Below are positions 7,747-17,485 of a stretch of 64,000 nt of DNA, piece after piece. A model generated the notes under the pieces. It was given only the letters and a program-made list of their open reading frames with translations, was not told the DNA's origin and made no database searches. The translations under genes and the position numbers were made by a program. Every line of letters begins with the position of its first letter. The stretch's first letter is position 1. The stretch is from Ottowia thiooxydans DSM 14619. Lineage in GTDB: Bacteria; Pseudomonadota; Gammaproteobacteria; Burkholderiales; Burkholderiaceae_C. The stretch is taken from contig NZ_KE383942.1 of NCBI RefSeq assembly GCF_000422885.1, positions 251,353 to 315,352 on the forward strand, written 5' to 3'.

Positions 7747-10295
7747 GCAATGGTCTTGGTGTTGGCGCCCAAATGGGGCGTGTCTTGGATCGGGCCGGCC
7801 GGAATCCAGAAGGAAAAGCGGCAGCCCACGGGTTGGCCGGCATTGTAGAGGTTCTCGGCACTGATCCGGCCTTGATGCGACTCTACGATGGAACGGCAGA
7901 GGTTCAGGCCGATGCCCAAACCTTCACTTTTGGTGGAGAAAAACGCCTCGTAAAGCCGTGCCAGCGCTTCGGTGGAAAGGCCTTTGCCTGAGTCCGTTAC
8001 GCTAAATTGCACCGCCTGCTGGCCATCCACCACACAGGGCACTACGCGCAGCTCGACCAGCCGGTTAACGGGCGCGCGATGGGCGGCATCCACAGATTCT
8101 GCCCCGTTCTTGATCAGATTCAGCAACACCTGTTCAATGAGAATGGGGTCAACATTCAAAGGTGGAAGGCGTGATGCGATCTGGCGCGTGAGCCGTACCT
8201 GGCGGCGGCGCATCTCGATTTCGGCCAGCTCAATCACTTGGTCGATCATGGGCGGCACCTCCGCCATCTGCCGACGCGGCTCACTGCGCTTGACGAAGCT
8301 GCGGATGTGTTGCACCACTTGCCCGGCGCGCTGGGCTTGCCGCGCAGTCTTGTCCAGTGCGTTCAGCAGGTCTTGCTCGGCAATACCGCCGCCGCGAATG
8401 CGCGAGATCATGCCGGTGCAATAGTTGCTGATGGCCGTGAGCGGTTGGTTCAGCTCGTGAGCGACGCTGGAGGCCATTTCCCCCATCGTGATCAGACGAC
8501 TGGCCGTTTGAGCGCGCTCGGCCTGAGCGGCGGCTAGCTCCTCTGCCTGGCGGCGCGCGGTAATGTCTGTGGCAATCACCATCTGAGCCAAACGGCCGTC
8601 CACCCAATTGAGATAGCGCGAGCGAACTTCGAGCCATTTGCCCAGGCGTTCGAGATAAATCTCCGCGTGATCAGCCACCACGGAATTCGTCAGGCTGTGT
8701 AGCGGCAAGCCCGCAAAGGAGTCCACAGAATCCAGGCTTTCGTCGGACACGGTGGTTTCAGCCGAGCCGCCACGCACCACCAGTTTCAGGTGGCCCTCTG
8801 TGGTGGTGCCGAACCACTGCCTGTACAGTTTGTTGGCGAACAGCAATTCTTCGCTTCCCAGTGGCGCCACTGATACAGAAGCGTCGAGTGCCTCAAGTAC
8901 CGTGGTAAAGCGCTCGTAGGAGGCCGAAAGCTGCCGCCGGACCCTGTTTGGCTCGGTGATGTCGGTCATCGAGGCCATCCAGCCCCCATGCTTTCCGGTG
9001 GCATCGACCAGAGGCGAGACATACAGGCGGGCGTCAAACTGTGTGCCGTCCTTGCGCTGCACTCGCATCTGAAAGCCTGCTGGATCAGCCGCGCCGTCCA
9101 ATTCTTCTACCAGCCGCGCTGCCAGTGTTTCGCGGTCGTCGGAAGGCCAATAGGAGAAGGGCTGTGACTGGCCGATCAGCTCCTCTTCGCTCCAGCCTGT
9201 CATTTGGCAGAAGGCAGGGTTGACGTAGATGATGCGCCCTTGCAGATCGAGCGCGCGCATGCCGGTGAGCATGGAGTTTTCCATGGCGCGGCGAAAGCTT
9301 GTTTCGGACTGCAGCGCCATCTGGGCTTGTTGGCGTCTTTGCGATTGGCGCCAGTTGGCGATCAGCATCCACGTGGTCATGGAGGCCAGCACTGCTACCA
9401 GCCAGAACAGCGTGCCACCGACTACGCCCTGCGAAGTTCGCCAGGCCTGCGCTCGCAGCACCAGCCCATTGCCCACAGGAGACACCGGGCTCTCGTACTC
9501 ATTGACCTTGCCGGTCCAGGGAAGCCGCTCGGACAAGCCGGGGCGGTCAGGAATGCTTTGACCTGCGAGCAGAGTGCCTTTCGCATCGAGTAGCGCGACT
9601 GCATATTTCGCCAGCACCTCGGAAGGCACGCCGTAGCGAAGCAAGCCATCAACGCCGTATTCGGCAAGCAACTCACCCGAAAACTTGCCGCGCAAAGTGA
9701 GCGGCACGTGTAATTGCAAGATGGCCTCACTGCCTTTGGCCGTGATGGGTTGCGAGTACACCGGCTGGAGCAGATCGCGAGCGAGGCCGTAACCCGCCTC
9801 GGCTTCTCCCGCTTTGAGCACTTCGCCATCCATCCAGTCGCGCTGGGCGGAAACGCTGACGGAAGCCTGCGTGGCGATCACCCTCCGGCGATCGTCGATC
9901 CAGCTCACAGAAAGCAACTCCGGATTTTGGGCCACCAAAGACTCAGCGCGAATGAGGAAGTGGGCGGCGCTCAGCTCTCGGTTCGACACATCGCGCGCCA
10001 GGCGCATGAGCTGTTCCTGCCTTTCCAGCAGGCGCAGGCGCAGGCGCTGCTGGCCGTATTCCACGTCTCTCTTGACCGCCTCCTGCTCGCGGTGCATTTC
10101 TTCCAGGCGCAAGTACCAGAACGCTGAAGCGATGACCGCCAGAAAGAGGAGTACCGCCGCCAGCGGGGCGAAATGAATCAGCCGTTCGCGGCCTTGCGGG
10201 GACATGAGGCGCCACCAGGCCAGCGAGGCCGAGGTATTGCTTTCGCTGGCGAGTGAGGAGGGGGGGGACTGCATGGGCCTAGCAGTGTAGGTCAC
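7743..10295 (-). CDS. PAS-domain sensor histidine kinase
   Basis: An 850-residue inner-membrane kinase partner of the FixJ-like regulator. In order: transmembrane helix near 41-62, a periplasmic sensor domain to about 290, a second helix near 291-314, a PAS domain (about 333-450, YVNPAFCQMTGWSEEEL), a second PAS-like domain (about 460-580), and a HisKA domain with H613 in MASSVAHELNQPLTAISNY. The ATPase domain shows the N-box EQVLLNLIKNGAES and G-boxes DSGKGLS and GLGIGLNL. The start is a GTG chosen because GGGGAGGAAAG precedes it at good spacing; an ATG 21 bases later lacks such a site. The signal sensed is unknown. Confidence 0.92.
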   Translation of the reverse strand: MTYTARPMQSPPSSLASESNTSASLAWWRLMSPQGRERLIHFAPLAAVLLFLAVIASAFWYLRLEEMHREQEAVKRDVEYGQQRLRLRLLERQEQLMRLARDVSNRELSAAHFLIRAESLVAQNPELLSVSWIDDRRRVIATQASVSVSAQRDWMDGEVLKAGEAEAGYGLARDLLQPVYSQPITAKGSEAILQLHVPLTLRGKFSGELLAEYGVDGLLRYGVPSEVLAKYAVALLDAKGTLLAGQSIPDRPGLSERLPWTGKVNEYESPVSPVGNGLVLRAQAWRTSQGVVGGTLFWLVAVLASMTTWMLIANWRQSQRRQQAQMALQSETSFRRAMENSMLTGMRALDLQGRIIYVNPAFCQMTGWSEEELIGQSQPFSYWPSDDRETLAARLVEELDGAADPAGFQMRVQRKDGTQFDARLYVSPLVDATGKHGGWMASMTDITEPNRVRRQLSASYERFTTVLEALDASVSVAPLGSEELLFANKLYRQWFGTTTEGHLKLVVRGGSAETTVSDESLDSVDSFAGLPLHSLTNSVVADHAEIYLERLGKWLEVRSRYLNWVDGRLAQMVIATDITARRQAEELAAAQAERAQTASRLITMGEMASSVAHELNQPLTAISNYCTGMISRIRGGGIAEQDLLNALDKTARQAQRAGQVVQHIRSFVKRSEPRRQMAEVPPMIDQVIELAEIEMRRRQVRLTRQIASRLPPLNVDPILIEQVLLNLIKNGAESVDAAHRAPVNRLVELRVVPCVVDGQQAVQFSVTDSGKGLSTEALARLYEAFFSTKSEGLGIGLNLCRSIVESHQGRISAENLYNAGQPVGCRFSFWIPAGPIQDTPHLGANTKTIA

Positions 10296-10469
10296 AAGCC
10301 TTTCCTCCCCAAGACCCGGCGTCCTATTTCTCTCTCGTTTTATAGGCTAATTCGTAATTAATATTTCTTAATATGAAATCAATAGCCATGACTTGAAATA
10401 TTCACGCGTTTGTGGGAGGATCGAAACTTCGTACACAATGGGCACAAGCCATAACGAGGAGACAACGAG

Positions 10470-13184
10470 ATGTCCGCAGAACCTAATGCGTCTGGAAATG
10501 TTTCGCCTACCGACGCTGATAAACAGGAAACCCGTGAATGGACGGACGCGTTAGCGGCCGTTATTGAGTCGCAGGGCCCAGAGCGCGCGCACTTTCTGAT
10601 TGAGCAATTGCTTGAAACAGCGCGCCAAAACAGCATTGATTTGCCGTTCTCTGCCACGACGGGTTATGTGAACACGATCGAGCCAATGCACGAGGCGCGT
10701 TGCCCTGGCAACATCGCGCTCGAAAAGCGCTTGCGGGCGTTTATGCGCTGGAATGCCATGGCCATGGTGGTGCGGGCCAACCGCCTGCATCCGGAAGATG
10801 GTGGTGATCTGGGCGGCCACATTGGCTCGTTCGCCTCGCTGGCCAGCATGTGGGGCGCCGGCTTCAACCACTTCTGGCATGCGGAAAGCGAAGGCCACGG
10901 TGGTGACTGCCTCTACATCCAAGGCCATAGCGCCCCCGGCATCTATGCCCGCGCGTTCCTGGAAGGCCGGATCACGGAAGAGCAACTCGAAAACTTCCGC
11001 CAGGAAGTGGGAGGCAAGGGGCTTTCGAGCTACCCGCACCCTAAGCTCATGCCCGGTTTCTGGCAATTTCCTACCGTCAGCATGGGCCTGGGCCCGCTGA
11101 TGGCTATCTACCAAGCACGTTTCCTGAAATACCTGCATGCCCGTGGCATTGCCGACACTTCCAACCGCAAGGTCTGGGTGTTTCTGGGTGATGGAGAGAT
11201 GGATGAGCCGGAAAGCACAGGCGCCATCAGTCTGGCGGCCCGTGAAAACCTCGACAACCTGATTTTCGTCATCAACTGCAACTTGCAGCGTCTGGACGGC
11301 CCGGTGCGCGGCAACGGCAAGATCATCCAGGAGCTGGAAGGTGATTTCCGCGGCAGTGGCTGGAATGTAATCAAGCTGATCTGGGGCAAAGGCTGGGATG
11401 AACTCCTGGCACGCGACAAATCCGGCAAGCTGCGTCAGTTGATGATGGAAACGGTAGATGGTGACTACCAAGCCATGAAAGCCAATGATGGCGCCTTTGT
11501 GCGCGAGCATTTCTTTGGCAAACATCCTGAGACAGCCAAGCTCGTGGAGCACATGTCAGACGAAGAAATCTTCGAACTGCGCCGTGGCGGCCACGATCCA
11601 GAGAAGGTCTATGCGGCCTTCCATTCCGCCTTCCATCACAAGGGTCAGCCCACAGTGCTGTTGGTCAAAACGGTCAAAGGCTATGGCATGGGCAAGGCTG
11701 GAGAGGGCCTGAACACCGTACACCAGACCAAGAAGCTCACCGATGAAGACATTCGCCACATTCGCGACCGCTTCAACATCCCGGTGGCTGACAGTGATCT
11801 CGAAAAGCTCCCGTATTACAAGCCGGCCGACGACACGCCAGAGATGAAATACCTGCACGAACGCCGCAAGGCGCTCGGTGGCTATTTGCCTTTGCGCCGC
11901 GCCAAGTCGGATGAGAGCTTCACCATTCCTTCGCTGGATACCTTCAAAGCAGTGCTTGAGCCCACGGCCGAAGGCCGCGAGATCAGCACCACGCAGGCTT
12001 TCGTGCGTTTCCTCACCCAGCTTCTGCGCGACAAGGCTCTTGGCCCCCGCGTGGTGCCTATCCTGGTAGATGAGGCGCGTACCTTCGGCATGGAAGGCTT
12101 GTTCCGCCAGATCGGTATCTACAACCCCAAGGGTCAAAACTACACGCCGGTCGATAAGGCCCAGGTGATGTACTACAAGGAAGCCAAGGACGGCCAGATT
12201 CTGCAAGAGGGCATTAATGAGCCCGGCGGGATTGCCAGCTGGATTGCAGCGGCTACCAGCTACAGCACGAGCAACCGCATCATGGTGCCGTTCTACGTGT
12301 ACTACTCCATGTTCGGCTTCCAGCGTGTGGGCGATCTGGCCTGGGCTGCTGGCGATATGCAAGCGCGCGGCTTCTTGCTGGGCGGTACCAGCGGACGCAC
12401 TACGCTGAACGGCGAAGGTTTGCAGCACGAAGACGGCCACAGCCATATTCTGGCAAGCACCATTCCCAACTGCATCACCTACGACCCCACCTTCGCGCAT
12501 GAAGTGGGCGTCATCTTGCACCATGGTTTGAAACGCATGGTGGAGAAGCAAGACAACGTCTTCTACTACCTGACGCTGCTGAACGAAAACTACGCCATGC
12601 CGGGCCTGATCGAAGGCACGGAAGAGCAGATCATCAAGGGTATGTACCTGTGCAAGCCTGCGTCGGGCGCAGCTGACAATGCACCCCGCGTGCAGCTTCT
12701 GGGCTCTGGCTCCATCTTGCGCGAGAGCATCGCAGCGCAAGAGTTGCTGCTGAAAGATTGGGGCGTGGCCGCAGACGTATGGAGCTGCCCAAGCTTCAAC
12801 GAGCTCGCACGCGAAGGCCAGGACGTGGAGCGCTGGAACCTGCTGCATCCTACTGAGCCACAACGCACGTCGTACGTCACGCAGCAGCTGGAGCCGCATG
12901 CGGGTCCGGTCGTCGCATCGACGGACTACATGAAGAACTACGTCGAGCAGATCCGCCCCTTCCTTCCCAAGGGCCGCGCGTACAAAGTGCTGGGCACGGA
13001 TGGATTTGGCCGCAGCGACTTCCGCTACCGCCTGCGGGAGCACTTCGAGGTCAATCGCCATTACGTCACGGTATCGGCGCTGCGTGCGCTGGCCGACGAA
13101 GGCAAAGTGCCGATGGAAAGCGTCGCCGCTGCCATCAAGCAATACGGCATTCAGGCCGACAAGATCAACCCGCTGTACGCGTAA
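10470..13184 (+). CDS. aceE: Pyruvate dehydrogenase E1 component, homodimeric type
   Basis: The 904-residue protein has the usual length for the single-chain thiamine diphosphate-dependent E1, which decarboxylates pyruvate and acetylates the lipoyl arm of E2. The cofactor motif GDGEMDEPES, ending in NLDNLIFVINCNLQRLDGP, is clear, as are GHSAPGIYARAFLEGR near the N-terminus and the conserved YYSMFGFQRVGDLAWAAGD in the pyrimidine domain. GAGGAGA precedes the ATG. It heads an operon with aceF 13 bases downstream and then lpd. A distinct E1 paralogue lies at 24188-26755. Confidence 0.97.
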   Translation: MSAEPNASGNVSPTDADKQETREWTDALAAVIESQGPERAHFLIEQLLETARQNSIDLPFSATTGYVNTIEPMHEARCPGNIALEKRLRAFMRWNAMAMVVRANRLHPEDGGDLGGHIGSFASLASMWGAGFNHFWHAESEGHGGDCLYIQGHSAPGIYARAFLEGRITEEQLENFRQEVGGKGLSSYPHPKLMPGFWQFPTVSMGLGPLMAIYQARFLKYLHARGIADTSNRKVWVFLGDGEMDEPESTGAISLAARENLDNLIFVINCNLQRLDGPVRGNGKIIQELEGDFRGSGWNVIKLIWGKGWDELLARDKSGKLRQLMMETVDGDYQAMKANDGAFVREHFFGKHPETAKLVEHMSDEEIFELRRGGHDPEKVYAAFHSAFHHKGQPTVLLVKTVKGYGMGKAGEGLNTVHQTKKLTDEDIRHIRDRFNIPVADSDLEKLPYYKPADDTPEMKYLHERRKALGGYLPLRRAKSDESFTIPSLDTFKAVLEPTAEGREISTTQAFVRFLTQLLRDKALGPRVVPILVDEARTFGMEGLFRQIGIYNPKGQNYTPVDKAQVMYYKEAKDGQILQEGINEPGGIASWIAAATSYSTSNRIMVPFYVYYSMFGFQRVGDLAWAAGDMQARGFLLGGTSGRTTLNGEGLQHEDGHSHILASTIPNCITYDPTFAHEVGVILHHGLKRMVEKQDNVFYYLTLLNENYAMPGLIEGTEEQIIKGMYLCKPASGAADNAPRVQLLGSGSILRESIAAQELLLKDWGVAADVWSCPSFNELAREGQDVERWNLLHPTEPQRTSYVTQQLEPHAGPVVASTDYMKNYVEQIRPFLPKGRAYKVLGTDGFGRSDFRYRLREHFEVNRHYVTVSALRALADEGKVPMESVAAAIKQYGIQADKINPLYA

Positions 13185-13197
13185 TTAGGGGGCGAAC

Positions 13198-14843
13198 ATG
13201 GCATTAGTGGAAGTCAAAGTCCCTGATATTGGTGACATTAGTGAAGTCGCCGTCATTGAGTTGATGGTCAAGCCGGGCGATACGGTCAAGGCTGAGCAAT
13301 CTCTCATTACCGTCGAGAGCGACAAAGCTTCGATGGAAATCCCCTCCAGCACCGCTGGCGTGGTGAAGGAGCTGAGAGTCAAGCTGGGTGACAAGGTCTC
13401 GGAAGGCTCTGTCGTTCTGGTGCTTGAGGCGGAAGGCAGCGCAGAAAGCGCAGCACCCGCAGCACCCGCCGCGCAGGCGGCGAGCTCAGCACCCGCGGCT
13501 CAAGCGGCAGCTCCTGCCCCGGTAGCCGCACCTGCTGTGGCAGCTACCAGCGGCCCGGTGGAAATTCGTATCCCCGATATCGGCGACTTCAAGGACGTCG
13601 CCGTGATCGAGGTCCTGGTCAAGCCAGGTGACACGGTGAAAGTCGAGCAAAGCCTGGTCACCGTTGAGTCGGACAAAGCCTCCATGGAGATTCCCTCCAG
13701 CGTGGCGGGCGTCGTCAAAGAGTTGAAAGTCAAGCTGGGCGATAAGCTCAACATTGGCGATTTGCTCTTGGTGCTGGAAGGTGCTGCATCTACTGGCGCT
13801 GTATCTGCCGCTCCTGCTCCCTCTCCCGCCGCGGGAGAGGGAGTGAGCAGCCGGCCTCGGGTGCCAGCGAAGCCGCGCACGACCCAACCAAGCCACCCGT
13901 TGGTCTGCCCTACGCCAGCCCCAGCGTGCGCAAGTTCGCGCGTGAGCTCGGCGTTCCCCTGGAAGAAATCAAGGGCAGCGGCATCAAAGGCCGCATTACA
14001 CAGGAAGACGTTCAAGGTTTCACCAAAGCCGTGATGTCCGGTAGTACACGCACCAAAGCCCAAGGCGCTGCTGCGCCGGCTAGCGGCGGCGGAACTGGTG
14101 GAAGCGAGTTGGGCCTGATTCCATGGCCCAAGGTGGATTTCGCCAAGTTTGGCCCCATCGAACGCAAGGAGATGTCTCGCATCAAGAAGATCAGCGGCGC
14201 CAACTTGTTGCGCAATGCCGTCATGATCCCGGCCGTCACCAACCATGACGACGCCGACATCACCGATCTCGAAGCCTTCCGCGTATCCACCAACAAGGAA
14301 AACGAGAAGGGCGGCGGCGTCAAGGTCACCATGCTGGCGTTCCTGATCAAGGCCTGTGTTTCGGCGCTCAAGAAGTTTCCAGAGTTCAACAGCTCTCTGG
14401 ATGGTGATGCACTGATCTACAAGAATTTCTGGCACATCGGCTTCGCTGCTGACACCCCCAATGGCTTGGTGGTACCTGTCATCAAAAACGCTGATCAGAA
14501 AGGCGTTCTCCAGATCAGCCAGGAAATGGGCGAGCTGGCCAAGAAGGCACGTGATGGCAAATTGGGCCCCGCTGACATGAGTGGCGCCACGTTCACTATC
14601 AGCAGCCTGGGCGGCATTGGCGGGCGTTACTTCACGCCCATCATCAATGCCCCTGAAGTCGCCATTCTGGGCGTGTGCCGCTCCACCACAGAACCTGTGT
14701 GGGATGGCAAGCAGTTCCAGCCGCGCCTCATGCTGCCTCTATCGCTCACCTGGGATCACCGGGTGATTGATGGCGCTGCGGCTGCGCGCTTTAACGCTTA
14801 TCTCGGCCAAATCCTGAGCGACTTCCGTCGCGTGCTGTTGTAA
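13198..14843 (+). CDS. aceF: Pyruvate dehydrogenase E2 (dihydrolipoamide acetyltransferase), apparent frameshift
   Basis: Two reading frames together make one E2. Frame A (from 13198) encodes two lipoyl domains, each with [12 protein letters not shown] around the lipoylated lysine (K43 in the first), joined by Ala/Pro-rich linkers. The peripheral-subunit-binding domain ([20 protein letters not shown]) and catalytic acetyltransferase domain, ending with the HXXXD-type [17 protein letters not shown], continue in the frame two bases on and stop at 14843. Frame A continues out of frame to 14034. The switch must occur near 13835-13850, where a 27-base perfect palindrome interrupts the linker. A -1 shift, or one missing base, restores a product of about 548 residues. 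This could be a sequencing or assembly error at a hairpin, a real mutation, or recoding; because E2 is central to metabolism, an error is quite likely. Confidence 0.88.
13817..13843. repeat. REP-like palindrome inside aceF
   Basis: Bases 13817-13829 are the exact reverse complement of 13831-13843. The arm (CTCCCTCTCCCGC) is identical to the arm of an intergenic palindrome at 16823 and nearly identical to one at 16987. Finding it inside a coding linker, exactly where the reading frame breaks, suggests that a mobile palindrome landed in the gene. Confidence 0.75.
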
Positions 14844-14855
14844 GGGGATCAGGCA

Positions 14856-16709
14856 ATGAGCGAAATTCAAGTCAAGGTACCCGATATCGGTGATGTCAAA
14901 GATGTCGCCGTCATCGAGTTATTGGTCAAGCCAGGCGATACGGTCACGCGAGAGCAAAGCCTGATCACCGTCGAAAGCGACAAGGCTTCGATGGAGATTC
15001 CTTCCAGCCACGAAGGCGTGGTGAAGTCTCTGTCTGTGAAGCTGGGCGACAAAGTCTCTGAAGGCTCGGTGGTTCTGATCCTGGAAGCGGCCGCTGCGGC
15101 TGCTCCTGCTGAGGCGAGCAAGCCTGCCGCCCCTGCGGCCTCGCCTGCTCCAAGCAGTGTTGCTGCGAATTCGCCACCCGCAGCTTCTCCCGCCGTCAGT
15201 GCGCCGGCTCCTGCCGCTGCCAGCTATGGTGGCGCGGCCGATGTAGATTGCGACGTGGTGGTTCTGGGCGGTGGCCCAGGTGGCTACAGCGCGGCATTCC
15301 GTGCGGCTGATCTGGGCCTCAAAGTGGTGCTCATTGAGCGCTACGCCAGCCTGGGCGGCGTGTGCCTGAACGTGGGTTGCATTCCCTCCAAAGCCTTGTT
15401 GCACGTGGCAGCGGTCATGGATGAGGTGAGCCACCTGGCTGCACTCGGGATTGATTACGGCGGTGCTCCCAAGCTGGACATCGACAAGCTGCGCACTCAC
15501 AAGGAAAAGGTCATCGGCAAGTTGACCGGCGGCCTGGGGGCGATGGCCAAGATGCGCAAAGTCACGGTGGTGCGCGGTTATGGCGCCTTCGTGGGCGCTA
15601 ACCACATTGAAGTCGAGGAAACCAGCGGCACAGCGCAGGAAAAAACCGGCAAGAAACAAGTGGTGCAATTCAAGCGCGCCATCATTGCAGCCGGCTCCCA
15701 AGCCGTGCGTTTGCCGTTCATGCCTGATGACCCACGCGTGGTGGATTCCACGGGCGCGCTCGCGCTGAAGGAAGTGCCCAAGCGTATGCTCATCCTGGGT
15801 GGCGGCATCATCGGTCTGGAAATGGGCACGGTCTACAGCACCCTGGGCGCTCGGCTTGATGTGGTGGAAATGCTAGACGGCCTCATGCAAGGTGCTGACC
15901 GCGATCTGGTCAAGATCTGGCAGAAGATGAATGCCCCGCGTTTTGACAACATCATGCTGAAGACCAAGACGGTGGGCGCCAAGGCCACTGATGCAGGCAT
16001 TGAAGTGTCATTCGAAGGAGAAGGCGCACCGGCTCCGCAAACCTACGATCTGGTGTTGCAGGCGGTTGGCCGCAGCCCCAACGGCAAGAAAATTGGCGCT
16101 GACAAAGCAGGCGTGTCCGTCACAGACCGCGGCTTTATCAATGTCGATATCCAGATGCGCACCAATGTGCCGAACATCTTCGCCATTGGCGACATCGTGG
16201 GTCAACCCATGCTGGCGCACAAGGCGGTGCATGAGGCCCATGTGGCGGCAGAGGTCATTGCAGGCGAGCTCAAAGGCGATGAAGCCCTGGCGCGCAGTGC
16301 GTTTAACGCCCGCGTGATTCCAAGCGTGGCCTACACCGATCCAGAAGTAGCCTGGGTGGGCTTGACCGAAGATCAGGCCAAAGCTCAGGGCATCAAGGTC
16401 AAAAAAGGCCTGTTCCCCTGGAACGCTTCTGGCAGGGCGATTGCCAACGGCCGCGACGAGGGCGTAACCAAGCTCCTGTTCGACGACAGCCCTGAGGCAC
16501 ATGGCCACGGCAAGATACTCGGCGGCGGAATGGTGGGCACTCATGCGGGTGACATGATCGGTGAGATCGCGCTGGCCATCGAGATGGGCGCTGACGCCGT
16601 AGACATCGGCAAGACCATCCATCCGCACCCAACTCTGGGTGAGAGCATTGGCATGGCGGCGGAAGTAGCTCACGGCAGTTGCACGGATCTTCCTCCAGCG
16701 AGGAAATGA
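14856..16709 (+). CDS. lpdA: Dihydrolipoyl dehydrogenase (E3) with N-terminal lipoyl domain
   Basis: A 617-residue flavoprotein that reoxidises dihydrolipoamide of the pyruvate dehydrogenase complex with NAD. Residues 1-80 are a full lipoyl domain with K43 in [13 protein letters not shown], then an Ala/Pro linker to about 125, then the E3 body. The FAD site is VVVLGGGPGGYSAAFRAADL, the redox-active disulfide is C170/C175 in GGVCLNVGCIPSKAL, and the NAD site is LILGGGIIGLEMG. The catalytic HPHPTLGES near the C-terminus is intact. Lipoyl-E3 fusions are known in beta-proteobacteria and Neisseria. It follows aceF by 12 bases with AAGGGG before the ATG. Confidence 0.96.
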   Translation: MSEIQVKVPDIGDVKDVAVIELLVKPGDTVTREQSLITVESDKASMEIPSSHEGVVKSLSVKLGDKVSEGSVVLILEAAAAAAPAEASKPAAPAASPAPSSVAANSPPAASPAVSAPAPAAASYGGAADVDCDVVVLGGGPGGYSAAFRAADLGLKVVLIERYASLGGVCLNVGCIPSKALLHVAAVMDEVSHLAALGIDYGGAPKLDIDKLRTHKEKVIGKLTGGLGAMAKMRKVTVVRGYGAFVGANHIEVEETSGTAQEKTGKKQVVQFKRAIIAAGSQAVRLPFMPDDPRVVDSTGALALKEVPKRMLILGGGIIGLEMGTVYSTLGARLDVVEMLDGLMQGADRDLVKIWQKMNAPRFDNIMLKTKTVGAKATDAGIEVSFEGEGAPAPQTYDLVLQAVGRSPNGKKIGADKAGVSVTDRGFINVDIQMRTNVPNIFAIGDIVGQPMLAHKAVHEAHVAAEVIAGELKGDEALARSAFNARVIPSVAYTDPEVAWVGLTEDQAKAQGIKVKKGLFPWNASGRAIANGRDEGVTKLLFDDSPEAHGHGKILGGGMVGTHAGDMIGEIALAIEMGADAVDIGKTIHPHPTLGESIGMAAEVAHGSCTDLPPARK

Positions 16710-16786
16710 CCCCCCCCTGAGTCGCTGGCGCGCCTTCCCCCCAGGGGGACGCAGCCAGCGGCCTGGCAAAGCCAGCTCCGCGGCTA
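16707..16786 (-). repeat. Dispersed GC-rich palindromic repeat, copy 2
   Basis: The reverse complement of this stretch matches 7057-7133 over most of its length, including GCCGCGGAGCTG and CTGGGGGGAAGGCG. It begins right at the lpd stop codon. Like copy 1 it directly follows a gene end, so it may serve as a terminator or REP-like element. Confidence 0.65.
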
Positions 16787-16822
16787 CTCACGTATGGCCT
16801 GCTCCGCGGCCTTCTGATCTGG

Positions 16823-17014
16823 CTCCCTCTCCCGCCTGCGGGAGAGGGTAGGGGTGAGGGTCGGCAGCGTATCCATTGCGAATAGGCTCTTTTTTGCGGA
16901 CATGATGTCCAGAATAATCCTGCTGTTGTGGATCTGAGAAGGGCGGTGGTGATTGAGACCCTGACCCTCACGCCGCTGCCGGCCGCCCCCCTCTCCCGCT
17001 TGCGGGAGAAGGGG
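16823..17014. repeat. Two intergenic copies of the palindrome also found in aceF
   Basis: Copy one spans 16823-16848 (arm CTCCCTCTCCCGC, a two-base loop, then GCGGGAGAGGG) and is followed by TAGGGGTGAGGG. Copy two spans about 16987-17014, with one extra base in its right arm. A GACCCTGACCCTCACGCC block lies between them and echoes the tail of copy one in reverse. Such structures commonly form stable RNA hairpins downstream of genes. Confidence 0.65.
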
Positions 17015-17485
17015 TAAAACTATTCGCTTGCGACTGACAGCATCAGGGCCGAGCGCAGCAATGGCCCGATTCAGGCTCCCCACCCCTTTGGCCGTGCTGA
17101 GGAGCGCAGGGCAAGGGGCGGGCAAGAGCACTGCAAGATGCTCTTGCTTCGTGAACTAGCTTGCGGCAGCTGTTTGAACGTAGTGAGCGAAGCGAAAGAA
17201 GAGAGTTCTGCCGCACCGCCCCGGATGGCCGGCCCCCTTGACCGAGCACCGGAGAGTGCCCGGAGCGCAGCGTAGGGACACGGACTTGGGGTCGCATTTC
17301 TTTGGTTCCTTGCTTTGTGCGAGCAAAGAAAGGGACTGCGCCGCCGGGCGCAATCCCGGCCTCCGACCTCAAAAGAAGAGAAAAAGGTGACTATCAAGCG
17401 CTACGAACAAATCAACCGCCGCTTGCCCCCACCGGTTGGCCGGCCCCGCCCCACCTTCCCCCAGCGGGCGAAGGAGTAAAACCAG
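17015..17485. repeat. Repeat-like, gene-free stretch downstream of lpd
   Basis: About 470 bases with several local inverted repeats, for example TTTCTTTGG near 17297 facing CAAAGAAAG near 17323. Open frames on either strand here have odd composition and no family resemblance, so I do not call a gene. The text around 17150-17300 resembles non-coding dispersed repeats I recall from Comamonadaceae genomes; that is memory, not a search result. Confidence 0.45.

Noticed and set aside
11556-13142. A 528-residue open frame antisense to aceE
   Set aside because: It lies wholly over a certain gene on the other strand, has no family character and arises from GC-rich third positions.
13840-13860. Programmed -1 frameshift in aceF
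   Set aside because: There is no classic slippery heptamer followed by a spaced structure; the palindrome precedes and overlaps the shift point, so an insertion or read error is simpler.
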